In this document: one piece after another, positions 34,209 through 43,355 of the stretch | Numbering within the stretch: position 1 is the first letter of the stretch | Layout: every line of letters begins with the position of its first letter | Assembly (NCBI GenBank): GCA_002398875.1 | Contig: DHCC01000033.1 | Location: forward strand, 95,220-159,219 | Source: Bacteroidales bacterium UBA4912 | Lineage (GTDB): Bacteria; Bacteroidota; Bacteroidia; Bacteroidales; Dysgonomonadaceae | Direction of reading: 5' to 3' | Length of the DNA stretch: 64,000 nt | Notes under the pieces: model-generated | Seen by the model: only the letters and a program-made list of their open reading frames with translations | Databases searched by the model: none | What the model was told of the DNA's origin: nothing | Position numbers and translations under genes: made by a program

Positions 34209-35849
34209 ATGGCTACAAAACCATTTATTTATCAAGAACCATTTCCTATGTCGGAAGATAAAACTGAATATTATCTGCTCACGAAGGACTATGTTTCTGT
34301 TGCAGAGTTTGAAGGGAAAGAGATTCTTAAGGTCTCGACAGAGGGATTAACGCTTATGGCGCAAACAGCTTTTCGTGATGTGGAGTTCTTGCTACGTCCG
34401 GAACATCAGGAACAAGTGGCAAAAATTCTCAATGATCCCGAATCGAGTGAGAATGACAAATTTGTGGCTTTGACATTCCTGCGCAATGCGGAGATCTCTG
34501 CTAAAGGTGTTCTTCCTTTTTGTCAGGATACGGGAACAGCCATTATAACAGGCAAGAAGGGTCAGAACGTGTGGACTGACGGATGTGATGCTGAAGCTCT
34601 CTCTAAAGGAGTTTACAATACTTTTGTGAATGAGAATCTTCGCTATTCTCAGAATGCGGCACTCAACATGTATGATGAGGTTAATACCGGTACCAACTTG
34701 CCTGCACAAATTGATTTGTATGCAACTGGCGGAAATGAATACAACTTCTTATGTATTGCTAAGGGTGGGGGCTCTGCTAATAAGACATACCTATATCAGG
34801 AAACAAAAGCATTACTGACCCCAGGTAAGTTGGAGGAGTTCCTTATTGATAAAATGAAATCACTGGGTACAGCAGCTTGTCCGCCCTATCACCTTGCATT
34901 TGTGATTGGCGGAACATCAGCAGAGGCTAATCTTAAAACCGTAAAGCTGGCATCTGCCAAGTATTATGATAACCTGCCAACGGAAGGTAATGAGCATGGT
35001 CAGGCTTTCAGAGACATAGAGCTGGAAAACAGATTAAAGAAAGCTTCTGAAGAGTTGGGCTTAGGTGCACAGTTTGGAGGTAAGTATTTTGCTCATGATG
35101 TACGTGTGATCCGCTTGCCTCGCCATGGTGCTTCTTGTCCTGTAGGTATGGGGGTGTCTTGTTCAGCAGACCGTAACATTAAGGCTAAAATCAACAAAGA
35201 TGGAATCTGGATTGAGAAACTTGAGGATAATCCGGCACGACTAATTCCTGAGGAGTATCGCGAAGTGGGTGAAGCTGGCGGGGTTAAGATTGATCTCAAT
35301 CAGCCTATGGAAAAGATACTTGCAGAGCTGTCTAAGTACCCTGTTTCTACGAGACTGTCACTTAACGGAACAATTATTGTTGGACGTGATATAGCTCACG
35401 CAAAACTGAAAGAGCGAATCGACCGTGGCGAAGGAATGCCTCAGTATATGAAGGATCATCCTATATATTATGCAGGACCTGCCAAGACTCCAAAAGGATA
35501 TGCGTCAGGATCTATGGGACCTACTACCGCAGGAAGAATGGACTCGTATGTTGATCTTTTCCAGTCAAATGGAGGAAGTATGGTTATGTTGGCAAAAGGT
35601 AATCGCAGTCAGCAGGTAACAGACGCATGCAAAAAGCATGGCGGATTTTATCTGGGTAGTATTGGCGGACCTGCAGCTATTCTGGCTCAGGAAAGCATAA
35701 AAAGTCTGGAGTGTGTTGAATATCCCGAACTGGGTATGGAAGCTATATGGAAAATTGAAGTTGAGGACTTTCCAGCATTTATACTTGTAGATGATAAGGG
35801 TAACGACTTCTTTCAGGTGGTTACACAGCCCAATTGCAGCTTTAGTTAA
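34209..35849 (+). CDS. Class I (iron-sulfur) fumarate hydratase
   Basis: 546 residues, single-chain FumA/FumB type with fused alpha and beta parts. The N-terminal region has LPFCQDTGTAIITGKKG with one cluster Cys, and ACPPYHLAFVIGG and GASCPVGMGVSCS supply others. The C-terminal beta part has PTTAGRMDSYVDLFQ. The enzyme holds an oxygen-labile [4Fe-4S] cluster. It suits anaerobic growth, while fumC next door would function during oxygen exposure or iron shortage. Confidence 0.95.
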   Translation: MATKPFIYQEPFPMSEDKTEYYLLTKDYVSVAEFEGKEILKVSTEGLTLMAQTAFRDVEFLLRPEHQEQVAKILNDPESSENDKFVALTFLRNAEISAKGVLPFCQDTGTAIITGKKGQNVWTDGCDAEALSKGVYNTFVNENLRYSQNAALNMYDEVNTGTNLPAQIDLYATGGNEYNFLCIAKGGGSANKTYLYQETKALLTPGKLEEFLIDKMKSLGTAACPPYHLAFVIGGTSAEANLKTVKLASAKYYDNLPTEGNEHGQAFRDIELENRLKKASEELGLGAQFGGKYFAHDVRVIRLPRHGASCPVGMGVSCSADRNIKAKINKDGIWIEKLEDNPARLIPEEYREVGEAGGVKIDLNQPMEKILAELSKYPVSTRLSLNGTIIVGRDIAHAKLKERIDRGEGMPQYMKDHPIYYAGPAKTPKGYASGSMGPTTAGRMDSYVDLFQSNGGSMVMLAKGNRSQQVTDACKKHGGFYLGSIGGPAAILAQESIKSLECVEYPELGMEAIWKIEVEDFPAFILVDDKGNDFFQVVTQPNCSFS

Positions 35850-35886
35850 TGCTATTGGCTTTTATTTAAATTAAAAAAATATAGTT

Positions 35887-38376
35887 ATGAAGAGGACATA
35901 TTTTATTTTAATTGCCGTCATAGCCAGTCTTGCCGTATCTTTAGGGCAAACTCGCTCTGTGGTTACGCTTGAGAAAGGATGGAAGTTTACTCGTGAGGAT
36001 AATCCTGAATCAAGAAGTGTAGCTTACGACGACAGTGATTGGCAATCGGTGCGTGTGCCACACGATTGGGCAATTTACGGTCCGTTTGATAAGAATAATG
36101 ATATTCATCGCATGGCGATAGTGCAGGACGGACAAACCTCCGCTATTGAACATTACGGAAGAACGGGCGGTTTGCCTTTTACAGGTGCAGGCTGGTATCG
36201 TATCAATTTTACTATTCCTGAATTTAATGATAATAAGCGGGTAACAGTTAAGTTCGATGGTGCAATGAGCAATGCCCGGGTTTACGTAAATGGCAATGAA
36301 GCCGGTTACTGGCCTTATGGCTACAACACTTTTCATTTCGATATAACTGATTTTTTGAATAGTGACGGTAAGAATAATATGCTTGCCGTGAGACTTGAGA
36401 ACCCGGAAGAGAGCTCCCGCTGGTATCCCGGTGCAGGACTTTATCGGAATGTTCACATAATCACAACAAATGATTCTCATATTCCTGTTTGGGGAACACA
36501 TATAACTACTCCTGTAGTAAATGATGAGTTCGCAAAAGTTGATGTAAAGACTAAAGTAGTTACATCTGGCGCAGGTGATTATAAATTGGTTACAGAGATT
36601 TTAGATGGTGATGCAAATCTTGTTTCATCTTCTGAGTCGGTTTTGACCCCCTTTGATCAGAATGAGTTCTCTCAGACTCTTATAGTAGAAAATCCGGAAC
36701 TGTGGGACATCAAGCAGCCAAATCTATATAATGCAGTTTCTAAGCTGTATAAAAATGGTCAGCTGGTTGATGAGTATAATACTACATTCGGTATCAGGAC
36801 AATAGATGTAATTGCAGATAAAGGTTTCTTTCTGAACGGTCGATTGGTGAAATTTCAGGGGGTATGCTTGCATCACGATCTGGGACCTCTCGGAGCTGCT
36901 GTGAATGATGCTGCTATCCGTCGCCAGATACGCATAATGCAGGATATGGGAGTAAATGCAATCCGTACTTCGCATAATATGCCGGCACCTGATTTCGTGA
37001 GGATTGCTGATGAAATGGGAATGATGATAATGGCTGAATCTTTTGACAGCTGGAGGATTCCCAAGGTGAAGAATGGCTATAACCTTTATTTTGATGAATG
37101 GGCTGAAAAGGATATGGTCAACCTGATTCATAATTTCAGAAACAGTGCCAGCGTTGTAATGTGGTGCATTGGCAATGAAGTTGAAGAGCAAAGTCACCCA
37201 CAAGGAGCTAAAGTGGCTCGTTTTCTTCAGGATATTGTTCAGAGGGAAGATCCGACCAGACCCATAACAAATGGAATGGACAGAGTTGACAATGTCTTCT
37301 CAAACGGTATGGCTGCTATAATGGATGTGCCCGGTTTTAATTATCGCTCATTCCGTTATCAGGAAGCTTATAATAAGCTGCCACAGCAGGTGATTTTGGG
37401 ATCTGAGACAACCTCTGCTTTCAGTTCACGCGGAGTTTACAAATTCCCTGTTGAGCGCAAGCAAATGGCAATATATGATGATCATCAGGCATCATCTTAT
37501 GATGTTGAACATGCAGGCTGGTCTAATCTTCCTGAAGATGATTTTATTCTGCATGATGATCTGTATTATACGATGGGAGAGTTTATATGGACAGGTTTTG
37601 ATTATCTGGGTGAGCCAACACCTTATTACAGTAACTGGCCTAGTCATAGCTCACTGTTTGGTGCGGTTGATCTTGCCGGTATTCCTAAGGACAGGTTTTA
37701 TCTCTATCGCAGTCACTGGAACAAAGAAGAAGAGACACTTCATATTCTTCCCCACTGGAATTGGGAAGGTCGTGAAGGTGAGGTAACCCCTCTGTTTGTT
37801 TATACAAATTATCCTTCTGCAGAGCTTTTCATAAATGGAAAGAGTCAGGGAGTAAGAACCAAAGATCTTTCTGTGGAAATTGATGGCAGCTATACAGCTG
37901 AGGCACAGAAATCTTTTGAGCGCCAGAAAAGATATCGTCTGATGTGGATGGATACTAAATATGAACCGGGGACAGTTAGAGTTGTGGCTTATGATGAAGC
38001 GGGCAATGCAGTTGCCGAGAAAGAAATTCGTACAGCAGGCAAGCCCCACAGACTGGTTCTTGAAGGTGACAGAGATGTGATATCTGCAGACGGAAAAGAC
38101 CTGGCGTTTATAACTGTTTCAGTTGTAGACAGAAATGGTAATCCTTGTCCCAATGTAAACGAGTTGGTAAAATTCAACGTTAAGGGAGCAGGATCCTATC
38201 GTGCCGGCGCTAATGGTGACCCTGCAAGTACTGATCTGTTTCATCTGCCGCAGATGCACCTGTTTAACGGTAAACTGGTTGCAATAGTAGAATCATCAGA
38301 AACAGCTGGAACGATAACTCTTGAGGCTAATGCCAAAGGGTTGAGAAAAGGGAGTATTAAGATACAGACTAAATGA
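35887..38376 (+). CDS. GH2 beta-galactosidase, secreted
   Basis: 829 residues. A signal peptide (1-20) precedes sugar-binding, immunoglobulin-like and TIM-barrel domains. The acid/base Glu lies in WCIGNEVEE and the nucleophile in ILGSETTSAF. WTGFDYLGEPTPYYS and the C-terminal DUF4982 and Ig-like domains are typical of Bacteroidetes beta-galactosidases. It starts 37 bases after the fumarase stop and has its own terminator. No SusCD pair is nearby, so its polysaccharide target is not shown by context. Confidence 0.92.
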   Translation: MKRTYFILIAVIASLAVSLGQTRSVVTLEKGWKFTREDNPESRSVAYDDSDWQSVRVPHDWAIYGPFDKNNDIHRMAIVQDGQTSAIEHYGRTGGLPFTGAGWYRINFTIPEFNDNKRVTVKFDGAMSNARVYVNGNEAGYWPYGYNTFHFDITDFLNSDGKNNMLAVRLENPEESSRWYPGAGLYRNVHIITTNDSHIPVWGTHITTPVVNDEFAKVDVKTKVVTSGAGDYKLVTEILDGDANLVSSSESVLTPFDQNEFSQTLIVENPELWDIKQPNLYNAVSKLYKNGQLVDEYNTTFGIRTIDVIADKGFFLNGRLVKFQGVCLHHDLGPLGAAVNDAAIRRQIRIMQDMGVNAIRTSHNMPAPDFVRIADEMGMMIMAESFDSWRIPKVKNGYNLYFDEWAEKDMVNLIHNFRNSASVVMWCIGNEVEEQSHPQGAKVARFLQDIVQREDPTRPITNGMDRVDNVFSNGMAAIMDVPGFNYRSFRYQEAYNKLPQQVILGSETTSAFSSRGVYKFPVERKQMAIYDDHQASSYDVEHAGWSNLPEDDFILHDDLYYTMGEFIWTGFDYLGEPTPYYSNWPSHSSLFGAVDLAGIPKDRFYLYRSHWNKEEETLHILPHWNWEGREGEVTPLFVYTNYPSAELFINGKSQGVRTKDLSVEIDGSYTAEAQKSFERQKRYRLMWMDTKYEPGTVRVVAYDEAGNAVAEKEIRTAGKPHRLVLEGDRDVISADGKDLAFITVSVVDRNGNPCPNVNELVKFNVKGAGSYRAGANGDPASTDLFHLPQMHLFNGKLVAIVESSETAGTITLEANAKGLRKGSIKIQTK

Positions 38377-38479
38377 TTTGCTGGTAATATACCCAGGTTA
38401 CAAAAACGATAAAAGGTTTTATGACAAAACCTATATAGGTGTTACAAGTTATTAGGACGAGTTAATACAACAATTTATA

Positions 38480-38520
38480 AAAGGGAAGTGAATTCTATAA
38501 GAACTGCTTCCCTTTATTTT
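38480..38520 (+). terminator. Terminator after the GH2 beta-galactosidase
   Basis: AAAGGGAAG (38480-38488) pairs with CTTCCCTTT (38507-38515), then ATTTT. An additional weaker hairpin, AGGTTTT-ATGAC-AAAACCT, lies at 38414-38432. Confidence 0.75.
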
Positions 38521-38523
38521 ATT

Positions 38524-38531
38524 TATCTTTG
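38524..38531 (+). promoter_or_regulatory. Candidate -7 element for rlmD
   Basis: TATCTTTG, 20 bases before the start codon, directly after the terminator hairpin. Confidence 0.5.
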
Positions 38532-38551
38532 TATCTCCAAAAAAATAAAGA

Positions 38552-39961
38552 ATGGCAAGAAAAAGAAAACAACTTCCCCTGTTGGAAAATGTGGTTATTG
38601 CTGATGTTGCAGCTGAAGGTAAAGCGATTGCTAAAGTAGATGGTATGGCGGTTTTTGTGCCGTATGCAGTTCCAGGTGATGTGGTGGATATTCAGCTGAC
38701 TCGCAAGAAGAATAGCTTTGCAGAAGGTAAGGTTGTAAAGTTTCATTCTTTTTCTGATGTGAGAAGTGTTCCATTCTGTGATCATTTTGGTGTTTGCGGA
38801 GGTTGTAAGTGGCAGAATCTGCCTTATGAAGAACAACTGAAATACAAGCATAAACAGGTTGTTGATAACCTTGAGCGTATTGGTAAAATTGAACTGCCCG
38901 AAATAAATCCAATACTCGGTGCTCCAAAATCAACATACTACAGGAATAAGTTAGAGTTTACCTTTTCTGATAAAAGATGGCTTACGGATGAGGAGATTTC
39001 ATCAGACACGGAGTTTACGCATAAAAATGCAGTGGGTTTTCATATCCCGGGCATGTTTGATAAGGTGCTTGACATCAAGAAGTGCTGGCTGATGGATGAT
39101 ATGCAAAACAGTATTAGGAACAGTGTACGAAAATTTTGCCTGGACAACGAATATACCTTTTTCGATTTGCGTAATCAGAATGGGTTGATGCGCACACTTG
39201 TTGTAAGAAACACTTCTATTGGAGAGTGGATGGTTATTGTTGTCTTTTTTGAAGACGATCAGGAAAAGAGGGAAAAATTGATGAATCATATCAAATCTGA
39301 ATTTCCTCAGATAACTTCACTGTTATACATCATTAATCAGAAAGCTAATGATACTATTACAGATCAGGAAGTAGTTGTTTGGAGCGGGCGCGATCATATC
39401 TTTGAGGAGATGGAAGGACTGAGATTTAAGATTGGACCTAAATCATTTTACCAAACAAACAGTGAACAGGCATATCATTTATATGAGGTTGCACGTGAAT
39501 TTGCGCAGTTGAATGACGATGAACTGGTGTATGACCTTTATACGGGTACCGGTACAATTGCCAACTTTGTTGCACGTGATGCTAAGAAGGTTATTGGTAT
39601 TGAGTATGTTGAAGATGCAATTGAGGATGCAAAAATCAATTCTGAAATTAACGGCATTGATAACACTTTATTCTTTGCCGGCGATATGAAGGATGTGCTT
39701 ACAAAAGATTTCATAGACGAACATGGCAGACCTGATGTAATTATTACAGATCCTCCACGTGCGGGTATGCATGAAGATGTTGTAAATGCAATACTTGTGG
39801 CAGAGCCTGACAGAATTGTCTATGTTAGCTGTAATCCTGCAACACAGGCGCGTGACATAAGTCTGCTGGATTCAAAATACAGAGTTGATCGCGTTCAGCC
39901 TGTTGATATGTTTCCTCAGACACATCATGTGGAGAACGTGGTTTTATTAGAGAAGAGATAA
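38552..39961 (+). CDS. rlmD: 23S rRNA (uracil-5-)-methyltransferase, RlmD/RumA family
   Basis: 469 residues. An N-terminal TRAM domain (about 5-65) is followed by the iron-sulfur ligands Cys76, Cys82, Cys85 and Cys178, a SAM-binding block YDLYTGTGTIANFV, and the motif DPPRAGMHE. The catalytic cysteine is Cys427 in SCNPAT. It methylates uridine C5 in 23S rRNA. The exact uridine (RlmD, RlmC or RlmCD type) cannot be read from sequence. Confidence 0.93.
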   Translation: MARKRKQLPLLENVVIADVAAEGKAIAKVDGMAVFVPYAVPGDVVDIQLTRKKNSFAEGKVVKFHSFSDVRSVPFCDHFGVCGGCKWQNLPYEEQLKYKHKQVVDNLERIGKIELPEINPILGAPKSTYYRNKLEFTFSDKRWLTDEEISSDTEFTHKNAVGFHIPGMFDKVLDIKKCWLMDDMQNSIRNSVRKFCLDNEYTFFDLRNQNGLMRTLVVRNTSIGEWMVIVVFFEDDQEKREKLMNHIKSEFPQITSLLYIINQKANDTITDQEVVVWSGRDHIFEEMEGLRFKIGPKSFYQTNSEQAYHLYEVAREFAQLNDDELVYDLYTGTGTIANFVARDAKKVIGIEYVEDAIEDAKINSEINGIDNTLFFAGDMKDVLTKDFIDEHGRPDVIITDPPRAGMHEDVVNAILVAEPDRIVYVSCNPATQARDISLLDSKYRVDRVQPVDMFPQTHHVENVVLLEKR

Positions 39962-40028
39962 AAACGCAAGAAATATAATACTCAAGTGTAACTAACAATT
40001 TAAATCTCTTGATTTCTCGACTTTTTTC

Positions 40029-40937
40029 TTAACTCACCGGTTCTACAGTGTAACCCTGTTCTCGGAGTCCTTTGATGAGTCCTTCATCTCCCAGGAGATG
40101 AAGACAACCAACAGCTATAAATGAAGATTTGTCTTTCATGATGGCGGGTAGTTTTTCCAGCCACTTCTCATTACGATCTTTGTTCAGGATATTACGCTCT
40201 TCTTCTGTACTTGGGCAAGGGTCATCAGGCGATTCTTTTCCGAATATTTCGTAGAGGGCATTTATGTCTTGAGCGTGATAGGCAACCTGAAGTTTATCCA
40301 TCTGTTCTTTAAGTAAGTCAGGGTTATAAATCAAACACATCAATAGTTCAGCCTGTCGTTCCATAGTTTGTGAGTTAAGCAGAACATGTATCTGATCTTC
40401 GGTTGTCTCCAGGCCTACTACCGGTCTGGTGCGCTTTAATGCTTCTTCCTGAAAATACTGATCCAAGCTAATTCCATTCGATAGAGAAGGATAATATTTT
40501 TGGTAAAGTGTTAATGTAATGACATTGGAAATAAGTGCAGGTTTAAGTACTCCCAGCTGATCCAGACCAACTCCGATAAGACTTTTAAGTGTACTGTCAA
40601 GAAGTGTTATGTCATCTTTTGGAAGCATTGAATTGTAAGTTACACCATCAGGCATCGTTGATTCACCCATAATCTCCATTTGCATTGCTGACATATTACT
40701 CATATCCAGTTCTCCTACAACTTGCTCTGTATTTTCGAAAGCTGTGTTCAAACCTGGAACTGAATCAAGAAATGTTGTGGGTACAAGATGATGTGTACCA
40801 AAAAGATAGGAGGGTTTGTCTAAGCCATTCCCAGAAATCTTCCACAGCAATGAGGAGCTTTCAATATTGGACTGACTGTTGCATGACAACATTACAAATA
40901 ATGCCGCTAAAGCAAATAAGTATTTTTTTAAAGTCAT
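40029..40937 (-). CDS. TraB/GumN-family lipoprotein
   Basis: About 302 residues from the ATG at 40937, which starts a lipoprotein signal ending in MLSCNSQ. The longer frame opening at 41054 overlaps the neighbouring gene and lacks a signal, so it is rejected. Conserved TraB motifs are SYLFGTHHL near the N-terminus, a central GLETTEDQ and the C-terminal SFIAVGCLHLLGDEGLIKGLREQGY. Family members are predicted metal-dependent proteases related to Tiki. It lies on the envelope; the substrate is unknown. Confidence 0.88.
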   Translation of the reverse strand: MTLKKYLFALAALFVMLSCNSQSNIESSSLLWKISGNGLDKPSYLFGTHHLVPTTFLDSVPGLNTAFENTEQVVGELDMSNMSAMQMEIMGESTMPDGVTYNSMLPKDDITLLDSTLKSLIGVGLDQLGVLKPALISNVITLTLYQKYYPSLSNGISLDQYFQEEALKRTRPVVGLETTEDQIHVLLNSQTMERQAELLMCLIYNPDLLKEQMDKLQVAYHAQDINALYEIFGKESPDDPCPSTEEERNILNKDRNEKWLEKLPAIMKDKSSFIAVGCLHLLGDEGLIKGLREQGYTVEPVS

Positions 40938-40950
40938 ATTTTTGATTGAT

Positions 40951-41259
40951 TTATATAAGGTCTGCTTCTTTGGTGTCAACAAAGGTGGATTTCTCTTTCC
41001 CAATTTCAAGGAAATCAAATAGTACCCAGAATATTGTAAATGAAGGTATAACATCTGTTACAGGTAAAATCTCCTCTACGAAAGTTACCAGTGAGGTGTA
41101 TTTTCCTATTTTATTGCCAAACATTTTATAGCTTAACGAAGCTGCAACCGGTGCCCAAATCACATCAATGAACGGACCTACGACAGGTATTGCAGCTGAT
41201 GACATGCCAATGATGTCAAGTACAATACATTTGGCTAGTTTTTTATATTTATTACCCAT
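40951..41259 (-). CDS. Small membrane protein of unknown function
   Basis: 102 residues with two to three hydrophobic segments (about 12-32, 35-48 and 68-85). It ends 13 bases before the TraB/GumN start on the same strand, so they are probably cotranscribed. No catalytic motif is seen. I do not recognise the family; its uninterrupted frame, hydrophobic pattern and fit between terminator and next gene support it as real. Confidence 0.72.
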   Translation of the reverse strand: MGNKYKKLAKCIVLDIIGMSSAAIPVVGPFIDVIWAPVAASLSYKMFGNKIGKYTSLVTFVEEILPVTDVIPSFTIFWVLFDFLEIGKEKSTFVDTKEADLI

Positions 41260-41269
41260 AGGTAATTGT

Positions 41270-41313
41270 TTTAAAAATAAATCAGGGAAAAAATAAAAAC
41301 TTCCCTGATTTAT
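41270..41313 (-). terminator. Terminator after ferritin
   Basis: A perfect 13-base stem, ATAAATCAGGGAA (41277-41289) with TTCCCTGATTTAT (41301-41313). In the leftward direction it is followed by TTTTAAAA. Confidence 0.8.
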
Positions 41314-41336
41314 ATTTTTTCCTGAATCAAAGCTTG

Positions 41337-41864
41337 TTAAGCTCCTTGAGCTCCCTGAGCAGTGTTTAATGGAGTGTAAGTCCTTGTTGCAAGTTCTTTA
41401 TCCAACATGTAAACACCAACTCCGTTGTCTCCTATAAGTTTTAGTGCATCTACCATGCCCTGAGCTGTTTCTTCTTCTTCTACCTGTTCATTTACAAACC
41501 ATTGTAGCATATTTTCTGTAGCGTAATCGTTTTCACTGCGCGCAATGGCTACCAGGTCGTTAATTAGCGAAGTTACAACTTTTTCATGTTTTAATGTATC
41601 TTCAAATGCTTTTAAAACTGTATCCCATGAAGTTTGTACTTCCTTAATCGGTTGTAATTCCACTTTGTTCCCTTTTGAAATCAGGTAGTTCATGAATTTT
41701 AGTGCGTGATCCTGTTCTTCATGGAATTGTACCTGAAACCAATTTGCGATTCCGGGGAGCGCCTTATTTGAGAAATGAGCCGACATTGACAAATAGAGAT
41801 AAGCAGACCATAATTCGGCATTAATCTGCTTGTTGATAGCTGTTTCTAAATTTTTACTTACCAT
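41337..41864 (-). CDS. ftnA: Ferritin (non-haem iron storage)
   Basis: 175 residues, four-helix ferritin. The ferroxidase ligands are in NAELWSAYLYLSM, FHEEQDHALKFMNYL and the late VNEQVEEEE. The C-terminal tail is short and Ala/Gln rich. It oxidises Fe2+ and stores ferric mineral in a 24-mer. It ends in a strong terminator and stands alone. Confidence 0.96.
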   Translation of the reverse strand: MVSKNLETAINKQINAELWSAYLYLSMSAHFSNKALPGIANWFQVQFHEEQDHALKFMNYLISKGNKVELQPIKEVQTSWDTVLKAFEDTLKHEKVVTSLINDLVAIARSENDYATENMLQWFVNEQVEEEETAQGMVDALKLIGDNGVGVYMLDKELATRTYTPLNTAQGAQGA

Positions 41865-42001
41865 ATTAGTACTATTATTTATTTTTGTTTCATATTATGT
41901 TAAAACGTTCTTCTTCTAAAAAAGTTTAGAAATTCTTCATACTTTTTGGCAATAATCAAAACTGTTAAATATAATGTGAATAGAGATTTTAAATTTATTA
42001 C

Positions 42002-42009
42002 TATCTTTG
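42002..42009 (+). promoter_or_regulatory. Candidate -7 element for serine palmitoyltransferase
   Basis: TATCTTTG. Transcription would begin near 42014, which excludes the upstream in-frame ATG at 41946 and supports a start at 42033 or 42054. Confidence 0.5.
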
Positions 42010-42053
42010 TGTATTGGCTTCGTGGAATTAAGATGCTAACTAATATTCTTCAA

Positions 42054-43244
42054 ATGAACTTGCTAAGAGATAAAATGATGAAATATGATGCCCCGCAACG
42101 TGCGAAGGCAGCAGGAATCTACCCCTATTTCAGGGCTATCGAGAGTGATCAGGACACTGAGGTTGTCATTGATGGTAAGAAAGTCCTTATGTTTGGTTCA
42201 AACGCGTACTTAGGATTGACTAACCATCCTAAAGTTATTGAAGCTGCGGTTGCAGCCACTAAAAAATATGGGACCGGAATGGCGGGATCTCGTTTCCTAA
42301 ATGGTACTCTTGATATACATCTTGAGTTGGAAAGAAAACTAGCTAATTTTATGAATAAGGATGAAGCTGTAGTTTTCTCAACGGGTTTTTCCGTAAATGA
42401 AGGTGTACTTGGTTGCCTTACAGGTAGAGAGGATTTTATAATCTGGGACGAAAGAGATCATGCTTCCATAATAGAAGGTCTAAGAACCTCATTTTCCACA
42501 AAATATAAATTCAGACACAATGATATGGTTCACCTTGAGAAACAACTCAAGCGATGCGATGCCCAGAGTGTTAAGTTGATTGTTGTGGATGGTGTATTTA
42601 GTATGGAGGGTGATTTGGCAAACCTCCCTGATATAGTAAAGCTGGCTAAAAAGTATAATGCTAATGTTATGGTTGATGAAGCACACAGTTTAGGTGTGCT
42701 TGGCAAGAAGTACAGCGGTCGCGGAGTTGCTGATCACTTTGGTTTGCTGGATGATGTTGATCTGGTTATGGGAACCTTCAGCAAGTCGTTAGCATCAATA
42801 GGAGGTTTTATTGCAGGAGATTATCCTGTAGTCAATTATATAAGACACAACGCAAGAACAAATATTTTTAGTGCCAGTATAACTCCGGCTGCGACTGCTG
42901 CCGCTTCTGCTGCGCTGGATATATTGAAATCAGAACCTGAAAGAGTCAAGAGGCTTTGGGAGTTAACACATTATGCAATCAATCAATTCAAAGATAAAGG
43001 TTTTGAATTAGGCCCAACTTCTACTCCTATTATGCCGCTTTATGTAAGGGATAATGATAAAACATTCTTGATTACAAAGCTTCTGTTTGAAGAAGGAATA
43101 TTTGTGAATCCGGTTGTTTCTCCGGGCGTTTCTCCGGGTGATACACTTATCCGTTTTTCATTGATGGCTACACACACCAAAGAGCAAATTGATTTTGCTA
43201 TCGAACATATTACAAAAGTTTTCAAGAAATTAGATTTATTGTAA
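42054..43244 (+). CDS. spt: Serine palmitoyltransferase
   Basis: 396 residues from ATG 42054, where MNLLRDKMMKYDAP lines up with the usual Bacteroidetes start; 42033 is the alternative. It is an alpha-oxoamine synthase of fold-type I with the PLP lysine Lys244 in GTFSKSLAS, the aspartate in DEAHSLGVLG and the substrate block SNAYLGLTNHP. It condenses L-serine with palmitoyl-CoA to 3-ketodihydrosphingosine, the first step of sphingolipid synthesis that marks Bacteroidales membranes. AONS and KBL relatives are less likely given PYFRAIESDQDTEV near the start. Confidence 0.9.
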   Translation: MNLLRDKMMKYDAPQRAKAAGIYPYFRAIESDQDTEVVIDGKKVLMFGSNAYLGLTNHPKVIEAAVAATKKYGTGMAGSRFLNGTLDIHLELERKLANFMNKDEAVVFSTGFSVNEGVLGCLTGREDFIIWDERDHASIIEGLRTSFSTKYKFRHNDMVHLEKQLKRCDAQSVKLIVVDGVFSMEGDLANLPDIVKLAKKYNANVMVDEAHSLGVLGKKYSGRGVADHFGLLDDVDLVMGTFSKSLASIGGFIAGDYPVVNYIRHNARTNIFSASITPAATAAASAALDILKSEPERVKRLWELTHYAINQFKDKGFELGPTSTPIMPLYVRDNDKTFLITKLLFEEGIFVNPVVSPGVSPGDTLIRFSLMATHTKEQIDFAIEHITKVFKKLDLL

Positions 43245-43318
43245 TAACATAAAAGTATTTACAACCCCATACAATGTTATTTAACATCAAGTAAGGGCAT
43301 CGTTAAAGAAAAAACATT

Positions 43319-43326
43319 TACATTTG
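43319..43326 (+). promoter_or_regulatory. Candidate -7 element for guaB
   Basis: TACATTTG, 29 bases before the start codon; no recognisable -33 box. Confidence 0.45.
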
Positions 43327-43355
43327 TATGCAATAAAAATATAAAGGTATAGCTT

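Noticed and set aside
36010..37203. Long frames antisense to the GH2 beta-galactosidase (163 and 159 codons)
   Set aside because: They are complementary shadows of a conserved gene, with composition unlike real proteins here.
40938..41054. N-terminal extension of the TraB/GumN protein to 41054
   Set aside because: It overlaps the 102-residue membrane gene and removes the lipoprotein signal from the N-terminus.
41946..42053. Upstream start of serine palmitoyltransferase at 41946
   Set aside because: A TATCTTTG promoter element at 42002-42009 lies inside the extension and family members start at the equivalent of 42054.
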